Source: Lasioglossum baleicum
Lineage: Eukaryota; Arthropoda; Insecta; Hymenoptera; Halictidae
Direction of reading: 5' to 3'
DNA length: 64,000 nucleotides
Assembly (NCBI RefSeq): GCF_051020765.1
Contig: NC_134929.1
Coordinates: 23,760,135-23,824,134, forward strand
In this document: in pieces, positions 1 to 12,464 of the stretch
Numbering within the stretch: position 1 is the first letter of the stretch
Layout of the letters: each line of letters opens with the position of its first letter
Program-made: the position numbers and the translations under genes
Notes under the pieces: generated by a model
What the model saw: only the letters and a program-made list of their open reading frames with translations
What the model was told of the DNA's origin: nothing
Databases searched by the model: none

Positions 1-1718
1 CGGCAACCATGAAGAAACGCCTGCGAAAGTCTTCCAGTATATCGTGAATTATTTGAATCAGGAAAAAATACCAGAAACATGATAATAGAAACTGCATAAA
101 GAAATAATTAAAAATAAGGGTGTCTCGTCTCTTTAGAGTTCATACTTAGAAGGTGAAGATCTCTTTAGGGAGACGTTCTTGATTTATGCAATAGAATTAT
201 TGCATGAAATGAGTTATGTTCATTCAGCTCAGTTTAACCTATTTGCACGAAGACTTTTTTGACTGTATGTTCAAAGTGTTGGAAACAACGATAGACACCG
301 GCGCGCAGCGTTTGCCTCGAATGAGTAGACACTGTCTACTAGACAGGCGGCTGATGGTTTAAGTCGACCGAGAAGCTTCCAACTCTGTAGTTGAATCTAT
401 AAGGTTGGCTAGGTGTTGTGCAACAGTTGACATCTCATAGAAGTTTCCGCGAAGCGGAACAGCCAGGTTAAACGATGATACTTCGAGATGTTTGAAATTC
501 CCTTGCGGGGCAGCGGAGTCGGTCTGCGGGGGCCATCACAGATTTCTCGACCTGCCGGTTTATTTGCTACTTTCTCGCAGAATTTCTTTTCATGGATCCC
601 TTTGACGGGGGACTCGTCCTTTTCCTGCCGTTGCTTTGACATTCACGCGACTCGAGCAAATCTACACTCCGGGTGCAATATTATTATACAACCCGTAGTG
701 TTCGCTCCGGCATACCTATCGGCCCGACAGCAATAAAATTGCAACGCGCGTTTCGAAACACCATCACCGTTCCCCGAGAAACACCATTGTTCGATCGACG
801 CCTGTCATTCGAGGAATCATATTCAAATTACGCCGCGCCGCCGACCTGTCGAAATAATGAGAAACTGTTGCAAAAGTAAATTGAAGAACCTTGTTGCTCC
901 GCTAAGGTATGTACTCGGCGAGAAACAGTTCGCCAACTATTTGCAGAACACTCGTGAAACCTGAACGTCTCGTCCGAGCGAGGATGCTTTGAATAAGTGG
1001 CTTCCGGAGAAATTGTTTGTCGGTTGTTACTCCCGAGTTCGCTCCTTATTAACGATCTCTAACCTCCTTCGTATAATTAATATAAATATTACTGTAATTA
1101 CTGATTATTTGAACAAGCTGTTTGCGAGCAGGAGTTCGAACCAACCGTGAAACGTTCCGTAAACATTTTGCTGAGCTGTTTGGATTAATCTCCGCTGAAG
1201 ACCTCCGGGCAAAAATTGGAAGAATTTTTATATAGTATATTGATTTTTAAATTGATTTTTATCTAGTAAAAATATTTATAATCTCGTTTCTCCTTTCTCC
1301 CTCGTTTCGCTTCGTTAAAAAAATATAGGATGTTCTTGGAACAAAATAGTTTATAACAAGAGCAACAAAAGGAAGTAAAATGCATATTTGTGTACGTTGC
1401 AATCCGTATGAATCATGCTACGCGCGCATGAAACGCGCCCTTCGCGTTATATGTACATATGTACAGAGATCTACGGTAGACTACTACAGTTTCGATGAGG
1501 TGGCAGCACTGCTTAAACTTTGAATATCTCCCCATCTTCTGCTTAATCACAATGGCGTAGGCTAAAGAAATTGTGCGTGTACACCAAAAATATTCTCCAC
1601 ATAAGCCGTCTATTGGATTCACCTCATATGTAAAATGACTATGGCACAGCAATCTATAACCTGAACCTGATTTCCTGCAACATGTTTGGAATTCCTCTTT
1701 GTGTAACCCATTGTATTA
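1..1718. other. no gene recognised
   Basis: Mixed-composition DNA with a slightly GC-richer part around 480-900 and AT-rich sequence after about 1050. Open frames are under 85 codons, overlap each other on both strands and show no domain I recognise. I see no RNA gene or element end here before the palindromic element that starts near 1721. Confidence 0.5.
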
Positions 1719-2276
1719 TACAGGGTGGGGCAATAACTATCAGCACCTCAGATATCTTCGAAACTATAAGTTTCACAGAAATATTTGCTGAAATAAAATT
1801 GCACAGTACGAAGGGGGCCATCCGGTGGCGATAATAGCTTTTTTGCAGGTGGAGGTACTTCGGACATTTGAAGGTCACCTTCATTAACTTCCCGATTTTA
1901 TAAGGGAAGTTATTGTAATGACCCCGAAAATCGAAAATCGATTTTTTAGCAGATCTTCACGTTTCATGGTCTCATTGCAGTCATTTTAGACTATTTTCAG
2001 CAAAATGTTCGTGTGTGTGTGTGTGTATGTATGCCGTTTGTATGGTATCAAATTTTTCGTTAACGTTTTCTGAAAAAGTAATAATGCGATCAAAATGATG
2101 AATGATGCAATGGATGTGGCCCGTTGTAACTTAGAGCTGATTAGATTTTGGTCCACTTTGGTCCAGTAGTTTTTTAGTATTTTTATTTTTTTTCGAAAGA
2201 AGTTCATTCAACAATGCAATTTATACGAGAGAACGGAAAGTTTCCACCGAAGAAACAAACGTAATTACATAAAAAA

Positions 2277-2352
2277 ATTTTTTTTTAATTTAATTTAATT
2301 TAATTTAATTTAAAAAAAAAATTTTTTTTACTTAAAAAAAAATTTTTTCTTT
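2277..2352. repeat. A/T low-complexity tract
   Basis: Runs of A and T alternate with several tandem TTTAA units inside the Helitron. A short (GT)n tract lies nearby at about 2011-2026. There is no coding potential. Confidence 0.8.
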
Positions 2353-2562
2353 TGTACCTTATGCTAATGTTACCGCTTACAATAGTCGAAAAATATCCCA
2401 ATGCAAGAGTGAGTTAATCATCTCTACTGCCGAGAATACATTTTCGAAGAATATCGATGAAAGTATTATACAAAAAAATTTATATTACAGTCTTTAAAAA
2501 AACAATCAGTTCAAAACGAATTATTAACTGAGATTAAATTGAAAATTAATATAAAATATATA

Positions 2563-3083
2563 ATAATTATAATAACATTGATGTTGAAGACGGATTGGTT
2601 AATGGAGCGCATGCGGAATATTAAAATTTATTAATTTTCAAGAAAATACTAAAATTTCGTCTATATTGTGGTTAGATTTTCAATTGCTCAGAGTACGAGT
2701 GAAAGTAAGAACTCGTTATCGTGATTATATGAAAAATGCAAATATTGATCACAATTTAACACCAATAATAAAAATATCGAATCAAGTAAATATGTCGTGT
2801 GAGGAAAAATATCAAATCACACGTAGTCAATTTCCAGTGGTTGCTGCTGAAGCGATTACGATTCATAAAAGTCAGGGACAAACATACAAGAAAAGTATGT
2901 TTGAATTTTAAAACATCAGAAAAACGAACTTTACAAATGTTGTATATAGCACTGAGCAGAGTTTCAAAATTGAGCGGTTTATATATTTTGGGACAATTTA
3001 AATTAACAGTATCGAAGAAAACCAAGATCAATACATCAAACCCGGATAATGAGGAGTTGTATCGTTTGCGAAAAACTAATTAA
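2563..3083 (+). pseudogene. Helitron PIF1-like helicase, C-terminal relic
   Basis: Helitron RepHel proteins end in a superfamily 1 helicase of the PIF1 type, which unwinds DNA during rolling-circle transposition. Three blocks are visible. Around 2590-2630 there is DGLVNGA, broken by a frameshift. At about 2820-2900 there is FPVVAAEAITIHKSQGQTY, a helicase motif typical of PIF1 and Helitron proteins. At about 2939-2990 there is YIALSRVSKLSGLYILG, the motif VI arginine region. The blocks lie in different frames: the first long frame stops at 2911 and the ALSRV block continues in another frame to the stop at 3083. The Rep domain and upstream helicase motifs are absent. It is a dead fragment, and its family assignment rests on these motifs. 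Confidence 0.85.
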
Positions 3084-3388
3084 GACAATTTATTTTGCAA
3101 CATTAGTATGCTATGTATAACAAGGAACCAAGCGAGCAACGAGCCTACGATGTTGGTTTAATGCGACGCCATATAGCAAACATTTTGATAAGTAGAAAGC
3201 TATTGAATTTCCCTGAAAACGTATAATCTTCTTAAAACGTACTAAAAATAATGATAATAATATACTGCAACTTACGAATCGGGAAGTCGTTTGTGTGGCT
3301 CTTGGAGAGTCACACACCAAATAACAAACATTAATAGCTGCAGGCCCTACTAGCCATGCGTACCACTAACCCTCTCGCAAGAGCAGTC

Positions 3389-3466
3389 CTACCCGCGATC
3401 GAGTGAAGCGAGCGAGCAAAAACAACCCTACTCGCGAGCGAGCGAAGCGAGCGAGCAACAATAACC
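3389..3466 (+). repeat. duplicated GC-rich 39-bp unit at the Helitron 3' end
   Basis: Two tandem units of 39 bp, each with the core GAAGCGAGCGAGCAA, end just before the terminal CTCTAG. The second unit starts with the palindrome CTCGCGAG. Duplication of 3' terminators is known for Helitrons; reading these units as such is an inference. Confidence 0.6.
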
Positions 3467-4395
3467 CTCTAGTTTTTTAAATGGAATTAGGTATTTTTTA
3501 ATACATCAATCGATGCAGCTGGACATTCGTTACAAAAAAGTACTAACCTATATTTCAATTTAAATAACTCTAAAACACCATTACTGTCGTAGTAAGACGT
3601 TAGCGTCTAATTACTTGCGAATTCAATAAAGTTTGCTACTTTACGCTGTCGAGGAATGTCAGCCCCTAAATTGCGAATCTGTACATTAGCCAACGAATTC
3701 GATTAGAATCAATTCGAATCAGTTTGTGTCTCAAACTTATTTTTCAACGCAGAATTCTGTTCATAACTTTCTTATTTTTGATTGTTTATTTATGAAACCT
3801 CCACTGGCACACGGGCGACTCTTTCCCGGTTAAAATGATATCCCACACGATGCAGTTCGAACAATAATTGTTTGCCTAATCCACGATATAGTGAAGCCTC
3901 GACTATCCGAACAAGATCAAACACGACGTCTTCGAGACGATTTTCGAACGTGTTCCAGTGGGAGTTTTGCAATGTTCGAGGGCTTGAATGAAAGGTGAAG
4001 AATGGCGCTGTGTGATAGAGGTGATCACGTTTAAAAAGTCAACAGAACAAGTTTACTTACTTGTGTAACGTCTTAGTACGACAGTAATGGTGTTTTAGAG
4101 TTATTTAAATTGAAATATCTCCTGAACTACTAACTTTTCGACATACATACATAGGTCAGTACTTTTTTTTAACGAATGTCCAGCTACATCGATTGATGTA
4201 TTAAAAAATACCTCATTCCATTTAAAAAAATGAAGGTGACCTTCAAATGTCCGAAGTACCTCTACCTGCAAAAAAACTATTATCGCCACCGAATGACCCC
4301 CTTCGTACTGTGCAATGTTATTTCAGCAAATATTTTTGTGAAACTTATAGTTTCGAAGATATCTGAGGTGCTAATAGTTATTACCCCACTCTGTA

Positions 4396-6926
4396 TATCA
4401 ATCCTTTCAAATGAATTAAAAACTTTTATCATTAATATCCGGTAAAAATTCTGCCATTTTTAATTGACACGGTAATATTTACACAGGGATAATTGCAAGG
4501 TATTTTTAGTTCGTGAATTTTCGCTCTGTTATATCTATCGTATTTGTATTACAGTTAACAATGAAGCAAAAATTTAATCAATACCTCTCGCGGGAACTGC
4601 AAATAAAGGAAAAGCGATAACATTTTGAAAATGATCGTGAATACAAATTTGTGTATGTCAGAGTTAATCAAAATTTCAATGAAATAAAGGCTGCTTTACG
4701 AGCATGAAATGTTACGATCAGATACGTATTGTTACACCGCGATAATGGTGTCACGATTCCGAACGAACACATATAATGGTACTGGAGCCATTTGGATCCA
4801 CTGGTAAATGTTAAGAAATATTTAATTAAACCTTCTATTGCTGACAAGAGATGAAATCACGGCACGCAGAACAGTTATAAGAAGGCATCCATCAGGTTTC
4901 CAAGCGATAGAACGGTACGTGCGGGCAATCGTGACAGTTTCGCAAATTCATGGTAGCGGTAAAGGGCAGTTTGCGTCACGATAAAAGCCAATTAACTTTG
5001 CAAAGCGCACGCTTGCGTACAGCAAATCGTCAATCGACTTTAGAAACTAGTGCTTTCGCCTCGGGCGTTCATTAATTAATTTGGCAAAGTTATACAGTGC
5101 CATACGCAGACAACCATGAAGAGATTGTAACGCTCATTCCGAATATTATTATTCGCTGGAATTCGTAGTTATAATAACATCGCTTTTATTCGTTGCTCTA
5201 CTTAAAATTTTATTTCATTTTTCCTTGTATTTAATTACTCATTAATAGACAACAGATTTTTTAAAATAAATACAGAAATAAATGATAAATTTCTACGGTT
5301 CATAAACACAGAGAAATCATTTTTATTTATTGCATTCGCTTTAACGAAATTTTGGTTTGTAAAATTTCATACCTCCTAAAATTGCAAATTAAAACACACG
5401 TATACCAATATCCGATTTTGTTATTTATTTTATTTATTATTTTTGGACTACGGATTTTAAATAACTATTAATATGCCAATTATAAATTGGCAGTCTTCAT
5501 GTTTAGAAACATTTGATACGAAAATGAAAAATATTCACGCGCAATTCTAAAACTCGTGTATTCTATTCGCACGTGATATTCTATAATATTTGCAAATACT
5601 GCAGAAAACTGTACTTTCTGCTGAATATAAATCCAGCTAATTTAAGATAATATTGTGCTAGAAAATGTATAATTTGAATTTCACATTTATTATGGTATTA
5701 TATACTGATTTCGCGAGGCAGATGATCCGAGCTTTAGCAATTTCCTACTAGATGAAAGTACGCTTTATCTTGAGCTTACGGTAGGAAATAGCAGCGAAAT
5801 ATGTGCTGAGGTAAAGAATGTCGCGCAGTATTTCACACTTCAGCGTCTCTCGAAGTTAAATTACTCTAATACATAACCTGACGTACTCAAATTTGCAATC
5901 CTATTCACTTTTTGAAATTCACCATCTGAAATTCACGGATAACAAGAGATGTATAACAGTATTTATACAATCGTTATATTCGGATTTAATGCGCGGATAA
6001 TATCAAAATTACTTATCATTATTTTACAAAACATTAGGTTTATTATACACTCTTGATTTAAGCACTTTAAGCATTTCAAACATTTCAAGCATTTCAAACG
6101 TGACTGACAATGCAGAATGAAATAAAAGCCAAGGCAAATTAAAAGCGAAATTCTCGCCGAGAGATTTAAATCGTACTACTTCCGGCGAGCAGCGGACGCC
6201 GAAATAAAACTGATTGTGAGCTTAGATTCTCGAAGCGATCCGAAGGTCAGGTCAAGTTGGGTCCGGTATGCCGGCACGGGGACACAGGAAATGCAATTAG
6301 AGAAATGTGACCATGAAATTCCAAGAGGACGGAAGCTACGGGGGAATGAAAGACGATGCTAGTGAGAAACCCGGCAAGACCGGAGGTGCCGACGGGATTT
6401 TTCAAAGACTTTCCTGGGAGGAGGAAGCGAGAATGCGTTCCCGAGCAATAGGTTCAGCTTAACCGCAACCGGACGAAATGGTTACATGTGATGGAGTGAG
6501 GTTTGCTCCGCACGGTCAGGAATCGAACGTAATCCAATACTTTAGTTTCGAAGTCCCTGCCAGGCCTGACCAGGCCGCTTCCTTCTATTCGCCGGATCTA
6601 CGGGGAAAGTCAAGATCAGACTGACAGGAAATTAATTTTCTCTTTGTCACGCAATTCCGCCGCATCCTCCCGGTTATCCTGTTTTCCTCCAGGCCACCCA
6701 TCGACAGGAAATCTAAAAATATGGTGAACAAGATCCGAGAACCTATTTAGTAAACTAGAAATAGATGATGAAAATATTAAAATCCGAAAATGTTTATTCA
6801 ATTGCAAAAGTCACGATTTAATGTGACTTTTACCATTAAGTGTTCTACTGCGAACGTATTCAGACGTTGAATCTTGTGATTTTCTTACATTATAAGTACA
6901 TTTATTACAATGAAAAATAAATAATA
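4396..6926. other. no gene recognised
   Basis: Mostly AT-rich sequence with no frame above about 65 codons and no recognisable element. A GC-richer part at about 6180-6700 has no coherent reading frame. I see nothing else to annotate. Confidence 0.5.
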
Positions 6927-7908
6927 GGTCGAGGAAAGCAGTTAGATAAAAGTGAGGTCGATCGATTCGTTCTGTTGCGCACGGACAAGTACAGTATTAA
7001 TAAAATTGCGAAATTATTAAACAGAAGTAGGTGCGCAATATATAATGTGTTAAAAAACCCAAGTGCTTATGGAGAAACGGAAGGAAGTGGAAGACAGCGT
7101 TACTTCCGAACGTGATAAACGTGCAATTTTGCGTGTCGCGTCGAATTTTAAGGACACAGCAAGACAAATAGCCGAAGAAGCAGGTGTGAAAACAAATTTA
7201 AGAAATGTACATCGCATTTTACAAGGAAGCAAATACATTAAAGAAATTAAAACAACGGCCACCCTTAATGGAGAAACACAAAGCAGCACAACTAAAGTTC
7301 GCTTGTGAACAAGTCCACCGAATGAAGAACTGGAAAAAAGTCATTAGTAGTGTCGAGAAAAAATTCAATCTGGATGCCCCTGACGGCTGGGCCTACTACT
7401 TTCATGATTGCAGAAAGGAAGAACTCCATTTATGTTGCCGTCAAATAGATGGTGGCAGTGTTATGATATGGGCCGCTATTGGTTCCTATGGAAAAACAGA
7501 AATAAACTTTTTATCGGGTCGGATGAATACTAATAAATATATTGAACTAATAGCAGATCAGTTAAACAAGCCTGCAGCTCGTATCACGCGCTGTCACTAT
7601 ATTTGTCAACAGGATAATGCAGCAATCCATACTGCAAAATCTGTGAAGCAATTCTTTTCTTCAAAAAATATTAATATTTTGGAATGGCCCGCTCGTTCTC
7701 CCGATTTAAATATTATAGAAAATGTGTGGGGAGATTTGTCAAGACGATTCTACGCAAATGGGAGACAATATAATAACTAAATGAACTAAAAGAAAGTATA
7801 AATCACAATTGGACACATTTAGAACAAAAACGAATCAAAAATTTATATAAAACTATCCGAAAACGATTACTAGACGTAATTCAATTCAAAGGAGCTATCA
7901 CAAAGTAG
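6927..7908 (+). pseudogene. Tc3-like DD34E transposase, broken
   Basis: Tc1/Tc3 transposases cut and paste DNA at TA sites. Residues near the start (GRGK, then INKIAKLLNRSRCAIYNVLK) match the N-terminal helix-turn-helix of Tc3-like proteins. After frameshifts the second DNA-binding block appears at 7100-7240 (RDKRAILR, TARQIAEEAGVKTN). The catalytic part lies in the 191-codon frame 7205-7780. The second Asp is in QQDNAAIHTA and the Glu in SPDLNIIENVWG, with 34 residues between them. At the first catalytic position, normally F-S-D-E-K-K-F, the sequence reads S-S-V-E-K-K-F, so the Asp is replaced by Val. Another frameshift near 7770 separates the last about 45 codons, which end at TAG 7906-7908. 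The protein cannot be active. Terminal repeats could not be fixed; a possible right end resembling Tc1-type ends (CTTTTGTCGAAGCAATGTCA) lies near 7962-7981. Confidence 0.88.
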
Positions 7909-8175
7909 TAATTTTGTAGTTTTATTTGCTGAATCAAACATTTTTCTGTTAGTGTCTTATACTTTTGTCGAAGCAATGTCAGTCCGTGTTCACATATCTT
8001 CCTCTAATTTTGCTGCGGTATGCTATACAATCCTAAGATTTTACATGTTTACTTTGGAAATAGTATGTAATATTCAACAGGATACAACGGAGTGTACATT
8101 TTCTACCTTTAAATATAAGAAATTTAAAAATATGCTAGGTGTCTTATTATTTTATCGAAGACTGTACTTGTTAAC

Positions 8176-8917
8176 AACGACACCGTAACATGGTTTGTAT
8201 TCGAAGTTTTTCAAATTACTCATTTGTCAATTCATTATTTGTCGTCGTAAGAAGCGAAGTTTTTAAAAAACTCCTCAAACAGTTTAATCCTCGCATTATG
8301 TGCATTTAGGAATAAAAAGTAATTTACACATGATCAAGCACGCATTTTAACAAATAACAAGCCAATACTCGAATTGTTGTTTGGCTCACTTCTGACAGTT
8401 CTTTGATTCAACAGTTTCCAAGTGACTGATTTTTGAACGGTTGCTCCAGTTTGCGCAGTAACTTTTCACATGTTCCATAACAATGTTCCTGTACTGGCAA
8501 ATTTACAATAAAAAGACAACGAACAATGAAACTTTATCTCGCGCAGCCAGAATAGAACAAACATGTTTGCAGTGTACAACCTGACGGTTGCAAAACAAAG
8601 CTGCTTTTATATCACAGCGAGACGCATTCATATCTCAACTATCGGAATAGGAAAATGCAAATCGACAAAAAAATATTACATTCCAATGTTTTTCCTACGC
8701 AGATTGCATTTCGGACATAACATTTTTTATTTGAAAAATGTGGAATTTCAATTTTGTTCGGAAATGCCGATTTTGCTTTGATGGTAGAATTATTTTATTG
8801 CAGCGTGAAAAATTATTGCAAAACTGCGAGCAATATTGGTAGGTCGAATATTGAAGAAATATTTTCAAAGCACTTTTGTAATAAAACGGTGGAGAAATAT
8901 TTTATATACAACAGTTG
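8176..8917. other. no gene recognised
   Basis: AT-rich sequence with frames under 75 codons and no domain or repeat end that I can identify. Confidence 0.45.
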
Positions 8918-8925
8918 AACTGGAA

Positions 8926-9105
8926 CAGCGGCTTCCATCTTTATGTTACTACGCCTTCCTAAAAAAAATTCTTTTTCTGTGCGCCTCCCTATCTTTTAAT
9001 AGATATAATAATATGGACACGTTTTTTAAATAATAATACTGGAGCAAAACAAATTTTGACGCCTCCTCTGGTAATAGTCCGCGCCTCCCAGGTTGGAAAC
9101 CGCTG
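8926..9105. mobile_element. 180-bp hAT MITE, relative of the 28.6-kb element
   Basis: The ends are CAGCGGCTTCCATC and, inverted, CAGCGGTTTCCAACC. The flanks are AACTGGAA (8918-8925) and AACTAGAA (9106-9113), an 8-bp target duplication with one mismatch, as expected for hAT elements. Its first about 80 bp match the inverted right end of the hAT at 28595-29991 (GCCTCCCT, a poly-A run, TCTTTTAATAGATATAAT). Its last about 60 bp match that element's inverted left end. It is therefore an internal-deletion derivative of that family, inserted in the opposite orientation. Confidence 0.88.
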
Positions 9106-9552
9106 AACTAGAACGAACTGTTGTAGGAAAAAATGGAAAAAATGGAAAGATTGTCTTGAATTTGATTTTAAATATTTATAATTGCATTATGATTCAAAGG
9201 TCAATTTAACGATCAGCAACACTATTACTTTGAGATTATCTGGTCTTAATATTTACACTGAAAATATACCTACAGCCTTATCGAATGCTAAGAGATAAGT
9301 ATATGTATTTGGCAATCATTAATTCCGTCATACATATACATTTTGAGTAAATAATTCTGTTTAATGTCGTCTCGGGGACATAGTGTTATCAGTCACTGAA
9401 AATGTCAATTTATTCATTATTAAGTCTATAATGAGAATTGATTACATTTCGTCGAAAAAAAGAGAAAAGTAACTGAAAACAAATATTTTAAAATTTTGTG
9501 CAACAATAAAATTATATTTTTGTCCATTTTTCATTTTTGGAAAAGATATAAC

Positions 9553-10795
9553 TAGACCGGAAGTTTATGCAAATTTTATATGTCAAAATATGCAAAATAT
9601 ATGCTAATTTAATGCACTATTTATATCAAACATATGTAAAGAATATGTAAAATGTGAAATAATTGTATCAGTAACGAATGAAACAGTTGAATATAGTATA
9701 ATATGATATAATGTAGGGTAGTTGTATAATATTGTATTTATTACTGCTTGTAATTGGCATTACAATATGTAATGATAATTTTTTCTACATTTTCAACAGT
9801 CAATTGGTGCCTTTTATCAGATAAAATTAATTTATATGCTGAAAATATCCTTTCAATATCACAAGATGTGGTGGAAGCATATTTATACTTTTTCCAGTAT
9901 GTATCGTGCTTTTATTTCCTTCGTACCGTGGATATTTGAATCATTTAAACTATTATTAAGTTTAGACAATATTTAAAATCGTAGATTTTTCTGAAAAACA
10001 TTTATATTTTGCTCTCATTTTTTCGCCACAGCCAATCTAGATTTTGAGCAAAATCTGTAATTAATTTAATTGAATCCTGTAATGCTAACATATCCGATTC
10101 TAATTTCGATATTGTAACTGGCAAAGTGGAAAAATTGGCTTCAATAAATGTAAAATCGTAAAATCATTTTTTATCATTTCTCTTGGGGTGTCTTCATATA
10201 TATATATATAATGAACTTAAATATTACCAAATATATTTACTTACTTCACTTACTACATGCACTCACATGCACATTTGTTTGCGTAAAATATCGCCGTTTC
10301 TATCCACGTTCCCCATCGTGTTACGATCGCTTCTGGTGGTAAAGGAACTTTTCTTTGTATTCTACGTGGAACCTCAGAAATATTTGTTTTACAGAAGCTA
10401 TTAATTTATTGACCACAGGAAAGTGTATTCGTATTTCCTCCGCTATTCTGTGCAATCCATGTGCTACACATGTTGTATGTATCATATTGGGATAAAATAA
10501 TAATTATCATTAACAATATAATAATATTATTAACTGTTTCTTAGGCCGTGTTCATACAGAGAGCGGCAAACTGTATGGCAATTTATTATTGATTATTATT
10601 ACATGAGAAGAATGCAGAAAATATGCACAATATTCAAATAACATGCACTATGCACAACATATGCTGTATGCAAAATATGCAAAATAAAAAGTATATTTCT
10701 GGAATCATCTAATCATGACATCAATTTCTGTCCAGATCCCATTTGTCTACCCATTTTCTATAAAAATATGCATTTGCATAAACATCCGCAGTCTA
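9553..10795 (-). mobile_element. hAT element with perfect 8-bp target duplication
   Basis: The flanks are identical, GATATAAC at 9545-9552 and 10796-10803. The right end reads inward as TAGACTGCGGATGTTTATGC. The left end is a degraded version (TAGACCGGAAGTTTATGC). Copies of the same family lie at 18943, 48333 and 50859. The 1243-bp element carries only parts of a transposase, on the minus strand. Confidence 0.9.
10010..10500 (-). pseudogene. hAT transposase relic, middle part
   Basis: Reading the minus strand from about 10490 gives CVAHGLHRIAEEIR and NKLIASVKQIFL. After a frameshift near 10340 come VTRWGTWIETAIFYA and, near 10150-10020, NFSTLPVTISKLES and LQDSIKLITDF. These blocks fit the central region of hAT transposases (a cysteine-histidine patch, then R-W-x-T/S-W). 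The amino-terminal BED finger and the C-terminal dimerisation region are not visible in this copy. Frameshifts show it is non-functional. Confidence 0.7.
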
Positions 10796-10803
10796 GATAT
10801 AAC

Positions 10804-11535
10804 AGACCCAAAAAAGTTATATGAAAATCATTGCACAATTTCATCGAAAATAACTGTCAGATCCTAAATCAGTCGACGAGTCTGTGTAAAATTCTTGAAA
10901 ATATTATATGAAAAGTTTATAAAGCTCTTTTTTAGTTTTTTTTTATAAAATATGTAGAGTTTGGAGCACTCCGTATATCGACTAAATGAAGATTTCCCCG
11001 ATCCACTGAAAATATGCAGCCAATTTTCTGGGGAGTTACGGTAACCTGCCAGCTCGGCTAATGCAATTACATTTTTCATAAGATGGAAGATGTAAACGCG
11101 AGATTGTCTGCCGTGACTTTCGCGTAACAGAGTATTACCTATTGATGGGTTGTGTCGAGCTAAACTGATTTAGGGCAAAGACACCGAAACTAGGTTCAGC
11201 GAGCTTAATAGTGTTCAATATTTTATCGATATAGTATCGATCTGGTAATTCGGTGGCGGATTAGACAGCGGATATTTCTTTTCCCGAATTTATTAATTCA
11301 ACGTTTCCTCCAGAGCCGAGAGAAGCGAGACCATTTTTCAATAAATTAGGATCTCGAACGGTAAGAACTTTTGGTGCTCGCTGTGCCTATACACTGCCGC
11401 ATAAAATGAAGTATTTAAAATATACATATTTATAATTTCTTACGAAGTTTTACTGGAAGTGCTGTTTGTTCCTCATTTATGTCAGAATGTTCTATTTGCA
11501 ATGGGCCTTACAATAATCTGATTGTCTGCTACATA
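10804..11535. other. no gene recognised
   Basis: AT-rich DNA with no supported gene or element. The longest frame (71 codons, minus strand) has no recognisable motif. Confidence 0.45.
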
Positions 11536-12462
11536 CAGGGTGGGTCTCCACATTTTGCCATCTAGATTTACGTCATTATTATTACGCATAGCAAACAATG
11601 TTTCAGATGAAGTTGAATGGTTTTGAGAGGGGCACATTCTGATGGTACATACTCAAATAGTCCAGTCGCCAGGTCGAAAAAAGGGCGTCTACCTGGAAAG
11701 TATTCCGAACTTAATGAAATTTTGGTACGTCATTTAGGGGTACTCTGGGGAGTCGAATCTGAGATTTTTCAACCTCGAGGACCCTGTGCTAACTTGGGGA
11801 GTTACCTGTTACCTGTTTTTGGTATTTCGCCTATGACACAAAAACTGTGGGACCTACGAACTTTTCCTTTTCATTCTTGAAAAGAGCATTAAATTTCCTT
11901 CAAATTTCACTGTTCCAACGTATTTGTTGACCTAATAGGTACCGAGAGACAGGTGTTCAAAATTAGGAAATGTTTCTCAAAATGACATTTTGAGCCTTAC
12001 AATGTAAGAGGTATACATATTATATGTAGATTACATGTAGATGTGTTGAAAAACTGAAATTATGAGGCAAAAACTTGCAATCTCCTGCTAAATGTCACAA
12101 GTGTGGCTCAAAATGGCGTTTGGAGAAACATTTCCTAATTTTGAACACCTGTCTCTCGGTACCTATTAGGTCAAAAAATAGGCAATTAAAATATCTCCTA
12201 AAGTAATGATTTTTTTACACAAATAGATTAATACTTTTTTGTAAAGAATATGAAGGAGCATCAGCTGATGCAATAAAAAATATATGATTCCATTTAAAAA
12301 AACATTAATCACCTTCATATGTCCTTTACACGTCCACCTAAAAAAAATTGTACCATCAGAATGTGCCGCTCTCAAAACCATTCGACTTCATCCGAAACAT
12401 TCTTTGCTATGCGTAATAATAATGACGTAAATCTAGATGGCAAAATGTGGCGGCCCACCCTG
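11536..12462. mobile_element. 927-bp palindromic MITE with TA target
   Basis: The left end CAGGGTGGGTCTCCACAT and the right end, which reads inward as CAGGGTGGGCCGCCACAT, are flanked by TA (11534-11535 and 12463-12464). Terminal arms of about 115 bp are nearly identical and contain the shared block ATCTAGATTTACGTCATTAT. A second, inner inverted pair (about 11906-11995 with 12108-12180) shares AACACCTGTCTCTCGGTACC. The frames at 11617-11880 and 12166-12381 are products of these arms and are not genes. Ends and target suggest mobilisation by a Tc1/mariner-type transposase. Confidence 0.88.
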
Positions 12463-12464
12463 TA

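Larger units (their letters stand above)
1885..3472 (+). mobile_element. Helitron insertion
   Basis: This 1588-bp segment interrupts one arm of a palindrome, so its borders can be read by comparison with the uninterrupted right arm. Removing it restores the arm with a run of seven T and no duplicated target. Lack of target duplication, a 3' end CTAG directly before T, and an internal PIF1-type helicase relic are Helitron hallmarks. The 3' end has a GC-rich block with two about 39-bp direct repeats (3389-3427 and 3428-3466). The 5' end begins TAACTTCCC and forms a small hairpin with GGGAAGTTA at 1906-1914. It does not show the classical TC start, so the exact 5' border or subfamily is uncertain. 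Only the helicase C-terminal part survives. Confidence 0.75.
1721..4393. mobile_element. palindromic MITE with TA target, split by a Helitron
   Basis: The ends are CAGGGTGGGGCAATAACT on the left and a slightly diverged inverted copy ending in ACCCCACTCTG on the right, each flanked by TA. This is the signature of the Tc1/mariner (IS630) superfamily. The left arm runs 1721-1884 and pairs with about 4225-4393. The next part of the left arm, 3473-3605, pairs with 4065-4224. The two left-arm parts are adjacent in the palindrome but separated here by 1.59 kb of foreign DNA, described as the Helitron. Without the insert the element is about 1.09 kb, nearly all foldback except a loop at about 3606-4064. 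No transposase reading frame of its own is visible, so it is non-autonomous. The loop has one pogo-like motif near 3888. Confidence 0.85.

Noticed and set aside
3886..3912. Pogo-like AGTGAAGCCTCGACTATCCG motif
   Set aside because: Similar to the end at 51140 but without an inverted partner, so it was not called an element.
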